The notes below the pieces were generated by a model. The model was not told where the DNA came from, did no database searches, and saw only the letters and a list, made by a program, of their open reading frames with translations. A stretch of DNA of 64,000 bases from Todiramphus chloris collaris (taxonomy: Eukaryota; Chordata; Aves; Coraciiformes; Alcedinidae), in the NCBI GenBank assembly GCA_025345505.1, contig JANVCC010000040.1:13298023-13362022 (forward strand), read 5' to 3'. Of this stretch, positions 1 to 12,420 are shown in pieces; the stretch's first letter is position 1; each line of letters begins with the position of its first letter. A program made the translations under genes and the position numbers.

Positions 1-3000
1 AGAAGCAAGGACAAGTTAAATTAGGATTCAGATTCATTGGCAGCATCAAGGCTTGTTTTCCTCACTCTTAAGCATCCCCTTCCATTTCTTCTCTAGATCT
101 CAGTAATTGAGAAAATTTGGAATTAGCACAATCCCCAAATAAGCAGCAAACAGGGATATTACTTAAATGAGCCAAGCAATGTTACAGTGGATTTTTTGCT
201 TAACTTTAAAACATTATCTATAGAAGAATTCATATGGAAATCTGATTTAAGAACACAAAAAAAAAGAAAAAAGGACATAGCTTTGCCGAAAAGCACAGAG
301 CACAGCCACATACCCAAAGGGTTTGAGTATCTGTTGGACAGTACTGGAACTTATCCGATACTGCAGTATACCCAGGGCAACCTGAGGCAGGGGCAGATTT
401 AGGAAACAATAACAACAACTGAAGTGATGGTGAAATAATATCCCTGTCATCTTCTGCAGTCTTATGCAATTAACATACCTCAGCCTTGGTTCCTGCTAAA
501 ACCTAATCCAGAATGCCCTTTGGCTGCTATCACCCCCCAAATTCTAATGAAGCCATCCACACTGTCCTGCAGATGTGCATTACACATTCCCACAAAGACT
601 GCATCTCTTGCCTGGAAAGCTATCATACGCAGAGAAGAAACACGTTTAGAGAGGAAAACATAAGAAGTTACTCAAGCATATGACATGCAGTACATACAGT
701 ATCTTCCATGGGGGCATGAGGGATGAACCCCACACAAGCTGTATGATAATGATTTATTTCTGTGCTGGACATCTGTCAGAATGCTTCAATCTCATCTGCA
801 GCTCCTCCTAAAAACCACTCTTTTTCGGTAACCACATACATGATGAAATTTAAACTATCAGAATTTGACCTAGTACACTCATACCAAAGACGACTCCTAT
901 ACAGATATAGGTTTTGTTATATCCTAAGAATTGTTTTTTATCTTTACTTGAAGGCAGGAGCTTGAAGGGAGTTCTGATTTTTGTTTAAGTTACAAAATTT
1001 ATCTAGAAACCAGTATCACTATACTTGTTTTACCAGACTAGCGCTAATCTATTAAAGTATTATTATAGAGAAAACAACTGTGGTCTAGTTGCAAGAAGGA
1101 CAAAAAGATCAGAATCACTTGAAGCCTCATGTCCTGACAAACATTATCTTTATTTGGCTCTTGTGAACATTTTGTGCACTGTTGTTACAGAAACAAAGCT
1201 TGCAGCTAGCAGCGTTTCTCTGTGCTCTCCAGGAATATGCCCTGCCTCTTGGTGATAATCCCTTTGCCACTGGGCAGGAACCTTTGAAAGAAAGATAAGA
1301 ACCTCCTTGCTTCTCAACTATCCCATTTATGGAAGAGAACCAGTATATACAAAGAGAAAATTACTTGAAAGTGTCTTTTGGGAAAAAAACCAACAAAACA
1401 TAATCAAGTTTGTGCTGTTTATATATAATAGGCAACTCTTACCAGGACTGATAGCAGCACCTTGTTTTACTGCCTTACAGGGATCAGAGGGATTTACTAG
1501 CAGCTACATTATCAGCTTGGGATTTGTTGGTGGGCTCTGTGCCAAAGGAGGTTTATGTTTGGGTTTGTTTGGTGTTTTGTATTATCCTGTCCATGCCCGT
1601 CCTCCACTCACTGTGAGCAGGAAAGCCTGTCCTGGGGAAGTCAGGTAGACCTAAGGCTTCATATATTTTCAGCAGTTCTAGCTATGCTTCAAGTCCCTGG
1701 TTCTATAAGAGACCTGAAAGAAATTTCAACATTCACACATCCAATGAAGTCTTCAGAGAGGAAATTTAAACAGACTGGAGAGCTAGCTAGCATTTCCAAG
1801 AATCAGCCACTGTTTACATGCTTAGATAACCAAATAATCATCAAGCAAGTCATTAAAGGGTTAGTATAGTACTTTCAGCACTTCCCTCCTTCCCCTCCCT
1901 GCTTCTTTGCTGAAAGCTATGAAAGCCAGAAAAGATTCAGTCAAAATACCTCACTGGCCTGGCAAATTGTAAGGATTTCTACCTATTTTCTGTAATCTAC
2001 AAAATCCACTTAAGTGTCATACCAGCCACTGATATTTCAGGAAATCCTAATTCACAGTTAAGAGGCTTTGATGTCACTCCTTTTCATCCTACTAGAGCAT
2101 ATTTGAAAAAAAACCCACTATTTAGTATAACACTGAGTTTTCCAGTTAATTGTTTAGGCACTTGCATGTTTAATTTGTCTGTGAGACAAGATTGTGAAAG
2201 GAATGCAGCGTATTGTTGCCCGAGTGGGGCATAGGTAACAAGTCCATCATCCTTCTTTTGACATTTAAATACTAGGGCAACTGAGAGAAGTAACTTCATT
2301 TCTCTGGTGGTACAAGATGAAGTACATCTCCTAATGAAGGAACAGAAGCTTTTCAACAACATAGCATTTCCCATACATAAACCTGGCATTACTCCTTGAA
2401 GAGTTTGGAGTTTTTTTTGTAAACAATTGACAAGAGATTTTTGGTTGACAACAGTTTGTGGTTGACAATTGAACTGGAATTTTGCCAAAATTTCAAAGTC
2501 AAGAGTTAAGTGCTGAAGGAGATATTGAGAGCCATGCCATAGCATATCCCAACTCCCATTTGAGACATTATCATGTCACGTGCTTCAATATCTTGTGTGC
2601 TTCTGGTCATGGTGGAAATACTGTTTGGTGAAATTCAATTTCTCAATATCCATGATGTCTCTGAGAAAGAAGACTTTCTTCCAAGATAATATGATGCGGG
2701 AGAAGACAGTCTATTGAAAAAAAAAACTGGTCCCTGTTGCTTTTTATCTACCTTTCTTCCAGGCAGTGGTTCCAGTTACTTCTTACAGAACACTTTTTTG
2801 CACTGTTTCTGTGACACCGGTTCCAAATTAAGCATTTCTGGCATACAGTAGAGCTACCTTACAGCTGTCATACCTAGCCAGGCACCCTTACACAGGAAAA
2901 CTAGCTTTCTTATCTTTGGTACCATTCAGTTGTGCCACTAGGAAGCCCAAACAACAAGCCTAAAGCAAGACCTCTTTTCACAATCTATCTTCATAGTCCC

Positions 3001-3905
3001 CTCTGGGAACGACACTAGGAAAAATCCAGTTAAGAAAACAACTAGGCAAATGACTACTGAAAACCTTGTTAACAATTGGAATTTTCATAACATATGTTCA
3101 TATTTGTATGTCACTTTTCTTTGGCTTCAGAAAGTATATTCTGCATTCAGAAGCAGCTTTTATCTACACCAGCCAGAGTAAAAAGTAATTCAAGGAGGAA
3201 CTGATATAAAAAAATTTTAAAAATGTCTTCAGTCCAAGTTTTGTTATCTATGTCTAACTACAACAAATAACCTGGATGGTTGAGCTGGAATAAACCTAGG
3301 TAGTGTAAATTCAGTGCAAGCTTTGGAACAAAGACTGCAGGCACCTGCACACTACTCACAGTACCCATTACACTTCTGCCTCCCCCAGCTTCTCTCCAGG
3401 CCTTCAGAATTACTTCCACAGTTCCCCTAAGGAAAAAAATCTAGTCTGTGCCCTCAGGCAGACAGAAACCCCCTCTAAGAGTGGGGGTCCTAAGAGTGAA
3501 GGTCATGAGAAATGCATTCAAATAATACATACCAGCTACTTACACTGCAGAGCTGAGCGAGCAGATTGTTACCTGAACTCTGATCTTCTTGCTTGCTTAC
3601 CATTTGCCAGCAAATGAAGCAAGCTTCATGTGCAGCTATCAGCCTCTTTCCAATCTTTCAGGAACTATTTAATACTGACAGTCACAAGAGGACTTGATTT
3701 TTGGTTAAGAGACTCAATGCTGGAATGGGTAAGATGATGTTGCAAGCAGAGATTCTTACTCATTGAGGAAAAAGCATGATTTGGCCACCATAAGATTAAT
3801 ACTGTTCAGGCCCCTTAAACCAACGTCAAACATTACAAATGCTTTAGCAGCACACAAGAAGCTTCAGCAGAGCGGTCAGCAAGACAAGAACCCATAAATC
3901 AGACT
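1..3905. other. Non-coding stretch, no gene recognised
   Basis: AT-rich sequence with short open frames on both strands and no recognisable protein domain or RNA gene. The longest frame is 153 codons on the minus strand (2084-2545). It has no domain I recognise, and a frame of this length is expected about once by chance in a window this size. Small simple-sequence items are a T/G-only run at 1556-1580, an imperfect 15-bp tandem duplication at 3475-3504, and a near-tandem GGTTGACAA pair at 2443-2468. Nothing else stands out. Confidence 0.6.
3475..3504. repeat. 15-bp imperfect tandem duplication
   Basis: Two adjacent 15-bp units, both beginning CTAAGAGTG and ending GGTC, differ at two positions. 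This is consistent with a small slippage duplication, and no function is implied. Confidence 0.7.
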
Positions 3906-4230
3906 GTGGCTGCAATATGGGAACTGGTGGTTACAAGCACATTAAGGGCATTTGGAGATGAGATGGTAAGAAGCCAACTCATTATAGTGACAAACAGCAC
4001 CCAGATGCAGGAACGTCTGCTCGCAGAGCCGGACACCTGCCCTTGCAAACAGCTACTGCTCTCAGCCTGCAGGCAGAACAGCCGCGTGACTGGAGCGGGA
4101 CAGCTGCGCTGGCATCACGGTCCACAGCCAGCCAACCGCCCCACCAGCACAGGCGTCAGCCCAGCCCAGCCTGGTGGCACTTGGAGCCTTCAGTGCAGGG
4201 CAAACTGGTCTTGTGTCCTTCTGTAACAAA
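3906..4230. other. GC-rich patch in AT-rich surroundings
   Basis: About 300 bp, richest from roughly 4010 to 4210, is clearly richer in G, C and CpG than the flanks. Overlapping open frames of 70-106 codons occur on both strands here. This is expected when stop codons become rare in GC-rich DNA, and none has a recognisable domain. It could be a small CpG-containing regulatory element, a decayed repeat or neutral compositional noise. I do not recognise it. Confidence 0.4.
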
Positions 4231-6162
4231 GGGAAGTATTTCCTTCTATCATGCCAGAAAAATGCAACGCGAGTCAACTCCCCTCTTCTGCTATCAGTTG
4301 ATCAGCTCTTGATTTCACACAGTCCCAAGTTTAACTAGTTTACGGCAGAGAAAAAATTCCTACTGCTGCCAAACATGAAATCCAGAACCATCCAGCACAG
4401 TAAAGGGTGATTGATGTGCAAGCAACAAAGCTGGTAAGTAGCCTTTGGATGGGCTCTATCAGAAAATCAAATTAAAGACAGGAGTCCAAGAACATTTAAC
4501 AAGGGGCGTAGCCCAGAGTAGGCAAATGATTGTATACCCTGCCCCAGAGCTCTTCAAGAGGGCTCAAGAGAAGGGGCTTCTGAAGGGGACTGTTTTCAGG
4601 AAGAGGTACTGCTTTTCAGACACACAGTGAGCTGGGAAGGCTACTGGGAAAAGAGACAGACAGAAATACAAGTACAGACACTGGAATGCCCATTCTGTGA
4701 GAAAGTGCATGTGCAAATACCCTCATTGGGATCTAGCTGTGGCTAGAAATAAGAGCTGGGCAAGCATACCATGAAACAAAAGGTTTCCTCAGACTTCTTT
4801 GACTAATCAGAAAGTTAAGGCTCCTTAGTTCTCCAAACTGGATGCCCTAAATAATGCAAATACCTTAGGCAGTACATTATTTTGGCTTTATCTGCATGTT
4901 TTGTAGGAAGTAGTATTGAAGAGATTTGTGTAAAATATTACTGTATTAAAACTGACAGAAAGCAGGAGAATATGAAGACAGCTACAGTTACTTAAGCAGC
5001 ATAACAGCTAACTGATTTATTTCCTAGAATTCATCACATCTAGAAGGAATTTTGCAGCCCAAGTATTTTCTGGTGCTTCAACTGAATCCCTGAGGACAGC
5101 AGTTCATTTAGGAGTGGGGCACTGCAGTAACAGGCATGAGTAAAAGGCCTCTGCAGATTACAAGAAAAAGTCATTATGGGCAAAAGCTAGGGGGATCCAC
5201 AAAGCTGTCAGGGCACAAACACCGTAAGGACCTAGACTGGAATGACTGTAAAGTTCATTTCTGTAATATCATGGCACAGACGGGCCTCAGTTACAGGCCT
5301 CATTCCTACATTTAGCAGGGACTAGGGACACAAATTTCAGCCCTCAGAGTTGAGCGTTAAGTTCTGAAATCTATTCCATACTAACAAGAGAATCATGATT
5401 TTTAAATAGAACCAAGCTGTGCTTCCCCCATTATTACCAAAAGCATCAATACAAAATCTCAGTTGGTTAACTCCTTTACAATAGAGAACTTTTTGCCACT
5501 GAAAACAAAATCATATAGCTAGGGTTCAACAGTAGGTCTTAATCTATAGAGTTTTGAGATTCAGAGACAAAAAAGCTTCATAAGGCTTTTGTTACCACAG
5601 GGAAAAAACTGCAAATGCTGCAAATAAAAGAAATAAAACCCTCTCTGATTATATTCTCCTAAGATTAGCCAAGACAGATGCCCACATATCATATAAAGCA
5701 TATAAACACAAAGCTAATCTGTCAATACAAAGCCTACATTTTGGATATTTAAATGTGAAGCTTAAGCTATAATGAACTAATGCACTGAATTAATTTTAGC
5801 TTGCCAGGTATATCAGAATGTTTTATCTCTAATTGCTCTAAACAAAGTTGTTTACTCTGAAATGAATGTCAGTCATACAGGCCTGAGCATTTTGTAGATC
5901 TGCGTTTCTCAGTCACCTCATGAATATTTCTTTTAAAAATCATATCGATTTATATAAACGGAGTCATACAGGATTAAGTAGCTTGTTAATTACAGAAATC
6001 CCTCATCTTCTTAAAAATGCTACTTTGTTGATTGACTAATAAACTTAACTATTAAAAAAACCCAAAACAAACCTGATTGCTTTGGAAACACAGTATCCAG
6101 CTGAAATATATGCAACAGCATAAACTTTTGGCCCTGGAGCAAACTCTTTAAAATATTAAAAC
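4231..6162. other. Non-coding stretch, nothing recognised
   Basis: AT-rich unique-looking sequence with no supportable exon, RNA gene or repeat family. A splice-donor-like GTAAGT occurs near 4435, but no open exon with a matching acceptor precedes it, so no gene is called. Confidence 0.6.
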
Positions 6163-6181
6163 AAAAAAAAAAAAAAAAAAA
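6163..6181. repeat. Poly(A) tract, 19 nt, beside a CR1 3' end
   Basis: An uninterrupted run of 19 A is followed by an A/C-only stretch reaching the CR1 boundary at about 6202. The CR1 lies on the minus strand, so this tract is immediately downstream of its 3' end and reads as poly(T) in the element's sense. CR1 elements normally end in a short octamer repeat and not poly(A), so this run is probably flanking simple sequence. Confidence 0.8.
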
Positions 6182-6201
6182 CCCCAAAAAAACACCACCC
6201 A

Positions 6202-6830
6202 AATCATAGAATCATAGACTTGTCAGGGTTGGAAGGGACCTTAAAGATCATCTGGTTCCAACCCCCCTGCCATGGGCAGGGACACCTCCCACTAGAGCAG
6301 GTTGCTCACAGCCCCAGCCAGCCTGGGCTTAAACACTTCCAAGGATGGGGCTTCCACCACCTCTCTGGGCAACCTGTGCCAGTGTCTCACCATCCTCATG
6401 GGGAAGAAATTCTTCCTAATCTCCAACCTGAATCGACCTATCTCTAGCTTTAATCCATTCCCTCCAATCCTATCACTGCCCCACAGCCTAACAAGTCCCT
6501 CCCCAGCTTTCTAGTAGCCCCCCCTTCAGATACTGGAAAGCCACAATAAAGTCTCCCCAGAGCTTTCTCCTTTCCAGACTGAACAACCCCAACTCTCTCA
6601 GTCTGTCCCCATAGGAGAAGTGTTCCAGCCCTCTGATCATCCTGGTGGTCCTTCTCTGGACACGTTCCAGCACCTCCATATCCTTCCTGTAACAGGGGCT
6701 CCAGGACTGGATGCAGTGCTCCAGGTGGGATCTCAGCAGAGCAGAGTAGAGGGGGAGAATCCCCTCCCTCAATCTGCTGGCCACGCTTCTCTTGATGCAG
6801 CCCAGGATATGATTGGCCCTCTTGGCTGTT
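6202..6830 (-). mobile_element. CR1 LINE, 5'-truncated 3' fragment
   Basis: A 3' end fragment of a chicken repeat 1 (CR1) non-LTR retrotransposon. Read on the minus strand it ends with about two copies of the ATTCTATG octamer that terminates CR1. Upstream of that is the well-conserved CR1 3' region, including the GGTTGGAAGGGACC-type motif seen on the plus strand. An open frame at 6488-6835 (115 codons) encodes the C-terminal part of the CR1 ORF2 protein, downstream of the reverse-transcriptase active site. Recognisable peptides are [26 protein letters not shown] and [10 protein letters not shown]. The frame ends at a stop short of the usual ORF2 end, so the copy is decayed. The endonuclease and RT core are missing, which is the usual 5' truncation of LINEs. 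Little divergence is apparent, so it is the youngest-looking CR1 here. Confidence 0.95.
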
Positions 6831-9800
6831 CCCATATTTTTTCCCCCATGGGAAAACTATTCCCATTCTACCAGTAGCCTCATTTCCTACAGTAAATCTG
6901 CCTGTTTGGCTCATGATAAAAGAATAAACCTAAAATAATATCACAAATAGCTCCACTGAGCTTGTAGCAAATGGTGACTTTTATAGGTGCAAGGGGAAAG
7001 TAGTTTTTATGGCAACACTAAAATGACTAGTGGAAAACACTGCAGTTGCTTGATAAAGAAGTGCTCCACATTTAAGAGGAAGAATTTTCTTCCCTGTCTT
7101 AGGAAAAGAAACAAGTAACCAAAAGTAAAAACAACAAATAAAACCCAAAAAAACAACAACAAAAAACCCAACCTAAAACAAAACAGCAAACACTGTCACC
7201 TTATTACATGCAAATGGAAACAGAAAAGAATCCAAACATGAACGACACATGGGGGGTCTGACACCTTTAAAGCAACCAGGCAAGTTTGAAAAGCAATGAA
7301 CTTTTAAAACCAAACAATCCGAAAGGAATTGCCATTGTAGATGCTGGTTATTTGTTCTTGGTTTTTTTGTGTCAGGTTCAGGTTTTCATAAAAAACACAA
7401 CTCAGGTTGCATCAGGAGGTAAAGAGTAGGAGAATTATTAAGGTGTGCATTTAATATTTCCATTCTTTTTGAGGTTTTTTTCTAGTAATGTGCACAATTC
7501 CGCAGAAATCTGATCAGCAGACCTGCAAAGGAGTTATTCTCCCTCTGTAACAATGATCTGTGATAGTCAATGCTGAGACTTCAATATATGATAAAACCAA
7601 TTAGACAAAGATTTTCTTTTTTTTAAGAATTATTAGTATCATGCCTTATTGCACACATACAATATTATCAACTTTATTTTTAGATAAGAGCTTTTGTGTG
7701 GTACCCAAGTTTTATTCTTCAGGCATAGCTATTAATAACTACTAAAAAAAATTACCATATGAAGAGATGCCCTTCCATTTTTGCACCCTGATTAAGAATA
7801 AATAGCTTGCAACTATAAGAGGTACTCAGTGCTAACTAAACCATTTCTAATTTCCATTTGCAAGAACTTCTTTCTTGATATACTAGCATTGATTACTGCC
7901 TGATAATTGTTACGCTGTCTGGTGCATTTGGGGGCAGGAGGAATTTTGTATATTTTTTTCTGAATCACTATTTAAACAGAAAGAAAAAACAGTCAAATAA
8001 CTCTCAGAAGGATAATATTTCAGACAATTCCAAAGATTCATCCTATCCATGTTGCATGGCCATCCACATTGCAGAAACAGGCCCGCAGCAAGTACTGTCC
8101 ATCTGAAACAGTAGATATGGCTTTTTATTCATATTTTTAAGCATCAGTTTCACATTTTGCACTTAATTACTACTCTTCTACCAGGCTTTCTACAGCACCT
8201 TCAGTTTTATTAATAAAAACAGTATTGGCAGAGCTATTAAAACAGTATTTATCTTGCTTAACAACTCAACAATTGACTAAAATTATATGCTCCCATCAAC
8301 ATGTATCAAAAATTTGAGGTAACATAGGCTTAAGAAATACAGCTGCAGAGCAGCAAGCATTAAACCCTGCAGAAAGTAATAAATTAACAAAATGTGCTTT
8401 GATGTGACTTATCGCAGAGCTACAGCACATTCTCTTGAAAAGTGGGAAAATATCCTGGCACTTAAACAAGTAGAGTCAAACTCATTGATTCCCAATCTCT
8501 GTGTTACAAGTGACAGGATAAAGGCAAAATATGACACAAAAATAAGAACAAGCTCATGGTTTTGGAATGAAGCTCTGCTGCAAGACTGTCATTATCAACA
8601 TACATATGTCGGGTTAACAATTGCAGTGGAATGAATTACAAGATAAAAATCTGGTGACTGTATGGTCAAGTTGGAAAACTCTTGCAATATTCAGAGCTGC
8701 ACAGCTGCACAAAATTGTCTGTTCTCAAACTTCAATCCATAGTCAGTGTCTTAAAGAGTACTTTCCAGTCATGTAATCATACTCTAGTTCTAGCTATTAA
8801 TTTCTACTAAGAATAGAAAGTAACTTTCTAATCAGTGATGGGGGTTTTAAAACTATTGCACCTACCTTCCTTTTCATTCAATGCATATGAACAGAATTGG
8901 AACCTATGGCTTTTTGAAGGACAGCTCATACCCCCTACAGTAAACAAACTTGGATTTGACTCAAGTAGCTGTCTACAACACAGTCATGTTACTACCCATA
9001 CAAATCTAAACTTTCAGAACTCAGTCACAGTAATAAGGAATTAATATGAAAAATAATGATGTTTTCATCAATGCAGAAATTCATGGAAGCGAAGGCTTAC
9101 CTTGGTTTGTTCTTTGACTGCTTGCCAATTGTGAGATTTGTTTCAGCCTCACATTTCATTGGTTTGGATGCTTCAAGTTGCAGCAGTGTAACTTATAACT
9201 CTTGTGGTCCAAGGCACTTATTATACAGAATAAAATTAACTAGGAAAAGTAAAGACTAATTCCTCACTACAATGTCTTTCTGTCAATATAATGCCTCTTG
9301 GAAGAAAGCTTTCTGTTGCTTAACATTTATGTGCTCACATTTTGTCAATGTAACTCCTGGGGGGGAAAGTGCTTAGATAGGACAGCATTACTGGACATCG
9401 ATAAACTTATATTAACATAATTCATTGGGGAACAAGAGGCCTTTCCACAGGAAATACCCACAAGTGTCATAGAAATATCTGGTTTTATTTGGATCAGAGA
9501 AGAATGGTGTTGCATTTTTGTGTAATTAGTGGCACACAATCTCTCCCAAGTGTTAAAGGAGCACAAGCCAAGAAGAAAAGCAGTAAGTAAACATCTCAAA
9601 GTTGAGCTACTACTCAACTTTTCACAAGAGTTCTGATCAAGTATTAAATGCATTTTGCTTACAAACAAAAGGCTCTGTATTTATACCTTAGCTCCCACCG
9701 CTAACAGCCAAAGCAAGAAAATTATACTTGCTCAGAGAAATCTGTTGCCATGGGAAACATGAAGACACAAACTCAGGAACTGGTGGCAGGAGTAAATGAA

Positions 9801-11936
9801 AACCCACTTTTCAAACACGCAAAGAAAGTACAGATCAACATATATGGCTATGCAACAACTGAGATTTAATCCTAATTGGGGCAAGCGTGTGAAACTTTCA
9901 AGTTCATTGCCTGCATCTGAACAATCCATATGCAGTTAACATTTGTTCTGTCTAACACAATACCCTTCAGAAGCCCCTCTGTTCTGCCCATCTACCTGCC
10001 CCAGAGGGACAGAGATAGACCCATGTGTTCACCCCAGTGTACGTTTCTATGTGATATGCTTTCCCCATACAGGTTGTAATGGATTCATCAAAAAAGACAT
10101 TAAAATAATGTATCATTGAGAATGAACTCATCCTTAAACAGAGTATTATCTTAAATGCCTTAAGGTGTAGCACTTACACGTTACCATCTAAAAACCTAGA
10201 GCCTCCTCTCATCTAGAACTGAAATATGAACTAAGCACTCACCAGTTGGTAACAACTCATTCTAAGTGATTCATAACTTACTACCAAGTGCTGTTGTACA
10301 TGTTAATTTCTGCAGATGTAATTTTAACAACGTTTTGCTGACAAAGCACCAAAGTGAAATAATTTGCACCATATTTCATCTCATCTTTCATTAGCAAGTT
10401 AGAATGTAACAGCATCATAATTGACTCAATATCTAGAGGATTAAAACTGTTATGATTCAATAATCCATCAGCCATGGTGTTGCAAAGTACATTTGCTAGT
10501 GATATTTAAAGTTTACTATAAATTTTTGAGTGTAACAAAAACTCAGCATGTTCAGCTTTGAATATATTACTGCAGTTATCAATTAAAAATAAAAAGACCA
10601 AAGTGTTTTGGTTTAGTTCTGTTTTTAAGGTATCCCAAAACACACATACAATCTCAATAGCTCGACGTATCAAGAATGCTGCTGGTGGGCATAAGGGCCA
10701 TTATTCAATGCTGCAATTCATATGAATCTAATATTCTTAACCCCTTTCAGAACAGCATGCATTTTTCTACTCTACAGCTTATGTTTCTCATAGAAAACAT
10801 GCCTGACGCTCTCCTGTACCCTTTTCCAAATTTAACAGAAAAAAAGAAAGAAGACAGGGCAAAATTTCAATTTCCCTTTTGTGTTATGCTTTTCAGTATT
10901 CTTGGCTTACTGCCACTGGCACCCAAATGCAAAGACTCACTAGCACCATCCTACCACTGACTGCTCTTCAGACCAGCAAATGGCTCATCAAACACGATGT
11001 TGAGATTTTGTTTACTGATTTGTTTCATAATTTCAAGGGTTCACAACATGATGTAAATAAATACTTTGTCTCATACTGTAGAGACTGCAAAGTATTTTAC
11101 TGTGAAGTACCTACAGATGCTTAATATTAATCTTAACACCATTAGCAATTATACAATAATTCAGACTCAATGTTGTGGCAGGCCTCTAATGCTATTCTTG
11201 AGCTAGAAGAGAAATCTAACCACCGTGCTGAGCCTTCTCCCCACTCTAATATAATGGTCAGAGAAAAATAATGCAGACACCTTTTTCCACTATAGGCTTT
11301 ATGGAATGTTTAGCTCAACCAGCTGCTCACCTCACCTTCACCCACCACAAATGGCAAAAAGCATTAAGGTTATTTGTAACTTTCTCTCTCTCAAAATTGT
11401 GTATCCTGCATGAAAGACTTTCACAAGAGGAAGTTTATAGTACAGATTGCTTCGATGTGAACTTGCTTGCAGAAGTCCTCAAGTGTTACATTCACCCTAA
11501 ACTGAACCACTTGCTTAAGGAAAATGGTTGTAGTGCAAGCATTGAAGTTGCCTCATCTTGGAATAAACATGCTTTGAAGGGTTGCCCTTAGCAAAGATGA
11601 CAGCAGGAGTGCAAAAGCTGAAAGTCTTTGAGCATCCTGCCTAATAAATGTGTTTCCAGATTTATCCTGAGATGGCATGCTGGCTGGTAACAATGAAAAG
11701 TTCTGCTTGCAGCTTGCATTTCAAGACATGCCCAAGTAATCTGCTTGACAGGTAATGAAACTTTGTGCTATTACCTTTTGCTTGAAGCAGAGTTCTTAAA
11801 ATATCTCTTTCATATTGATTTGTGATGAACTTAATTATGTTTTCCTGCAAGCTGGAATCCATAGCTAAAACCAGAGTCTAAACAAACCAACTGGTGCTAA
11901 GATGGTGGCAAAAGAACCCTTACAATACAGAAGGAG
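6831..11936. other. Non-coding stretch, no gene recognised
   Basis: About 5 kb of AT-rich sequence. An A-rich, nearly T- and G-poor block lies at roughly 7100-7191. Open frames up to 107 codons occur on both strands, for example 9345-9668 on the minus strand and 11271-11591 on the plus strand. None has a recognisable domain or a codon pattern that stands out. No tRNA-like or repeat-family sequence was identified. Confidence 0.6.
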
Positions 11937-11957
11937 AAAAAAAAAAAAAAAAAAAAA
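11937..11957. repeat. Poly(A) tract, 21 nt
   Basis: This is the longest uninterrupted A run in the window. It directly precedes a sharp change to GC-richer DNA beginning with GACCCCCGG, so it marks a possible boundary of an inserted element. Confidence 0.85.
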
Positions 11958-12400
11958 GACCCCCGGTCTTTGACAGAGTGACTTGGCTCCCTGCAGGGGG
12001 ATAAGGGTTAAATCTCATCACAAACAGCCAGAAGCCCTTGCAGTCCACTAACAAGGGTGAGGGGATTACCAGGAGCTCCACATCTGTTATTGACAATGCT
12101 GATGAGCCTAATTGGCAACATGCAGCTGATCCCCCTGAAGCAGCAGGGGAGAGAAACAAATAAAGAGCAAAAAGGTGGCTAAGACAGCTTGAGCTAGGCC
12201 CTTGCCTACCTGCTCTGGCCTGCCAAGGCTCCCCAGCCCCCCGGAGCAGAGCAAGGAGTGTGGCCAAGGGGCTGCTGCAGCCTGTGCACCAGGGGTTCGG
12301 CCGGCACACGGACCAGACCCATGTGAACAACAGACATGGCAGAAAGACTTCTCAGAGAAGACCAGTGCTTTCTGTTACAACAAATAAACAGCACCCTACC
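11958..12400 (+). other. GC-rich patch, possibly a decayed LTR-like element
   Basis: About 440 bp differ in composition from the flanks, with the strongest GC enrichment at roughly 12180-12320. Two AATAAA hexamers lie at 12159-12164 and 12383-12388 on the plus strand. The first is followed by GC-rich sequence, as in the R/U5 part of many avian retroviral LTRs. I could not define TG...CA termini or a target-site duplication. Overlapping open frames up to 136 codons have no domain. Alternatives are an unrelated GC-rich regulatory patch or another repeat. The LTR reading and the strand are guesses. Confidence 0.25.
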
Positions 12401-12420
12401 TGCTCGCACGGAAGAATTTA

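Noticed and set aside
6450-6914. 154-codon minus-strand open frame, the longest in the window
   Set aside because: It lies almost entirely in the CR1 LINE in a frame other than the CR1 coding frame. Its product is not CR1-like or recognisable, so it is a shadow frame.
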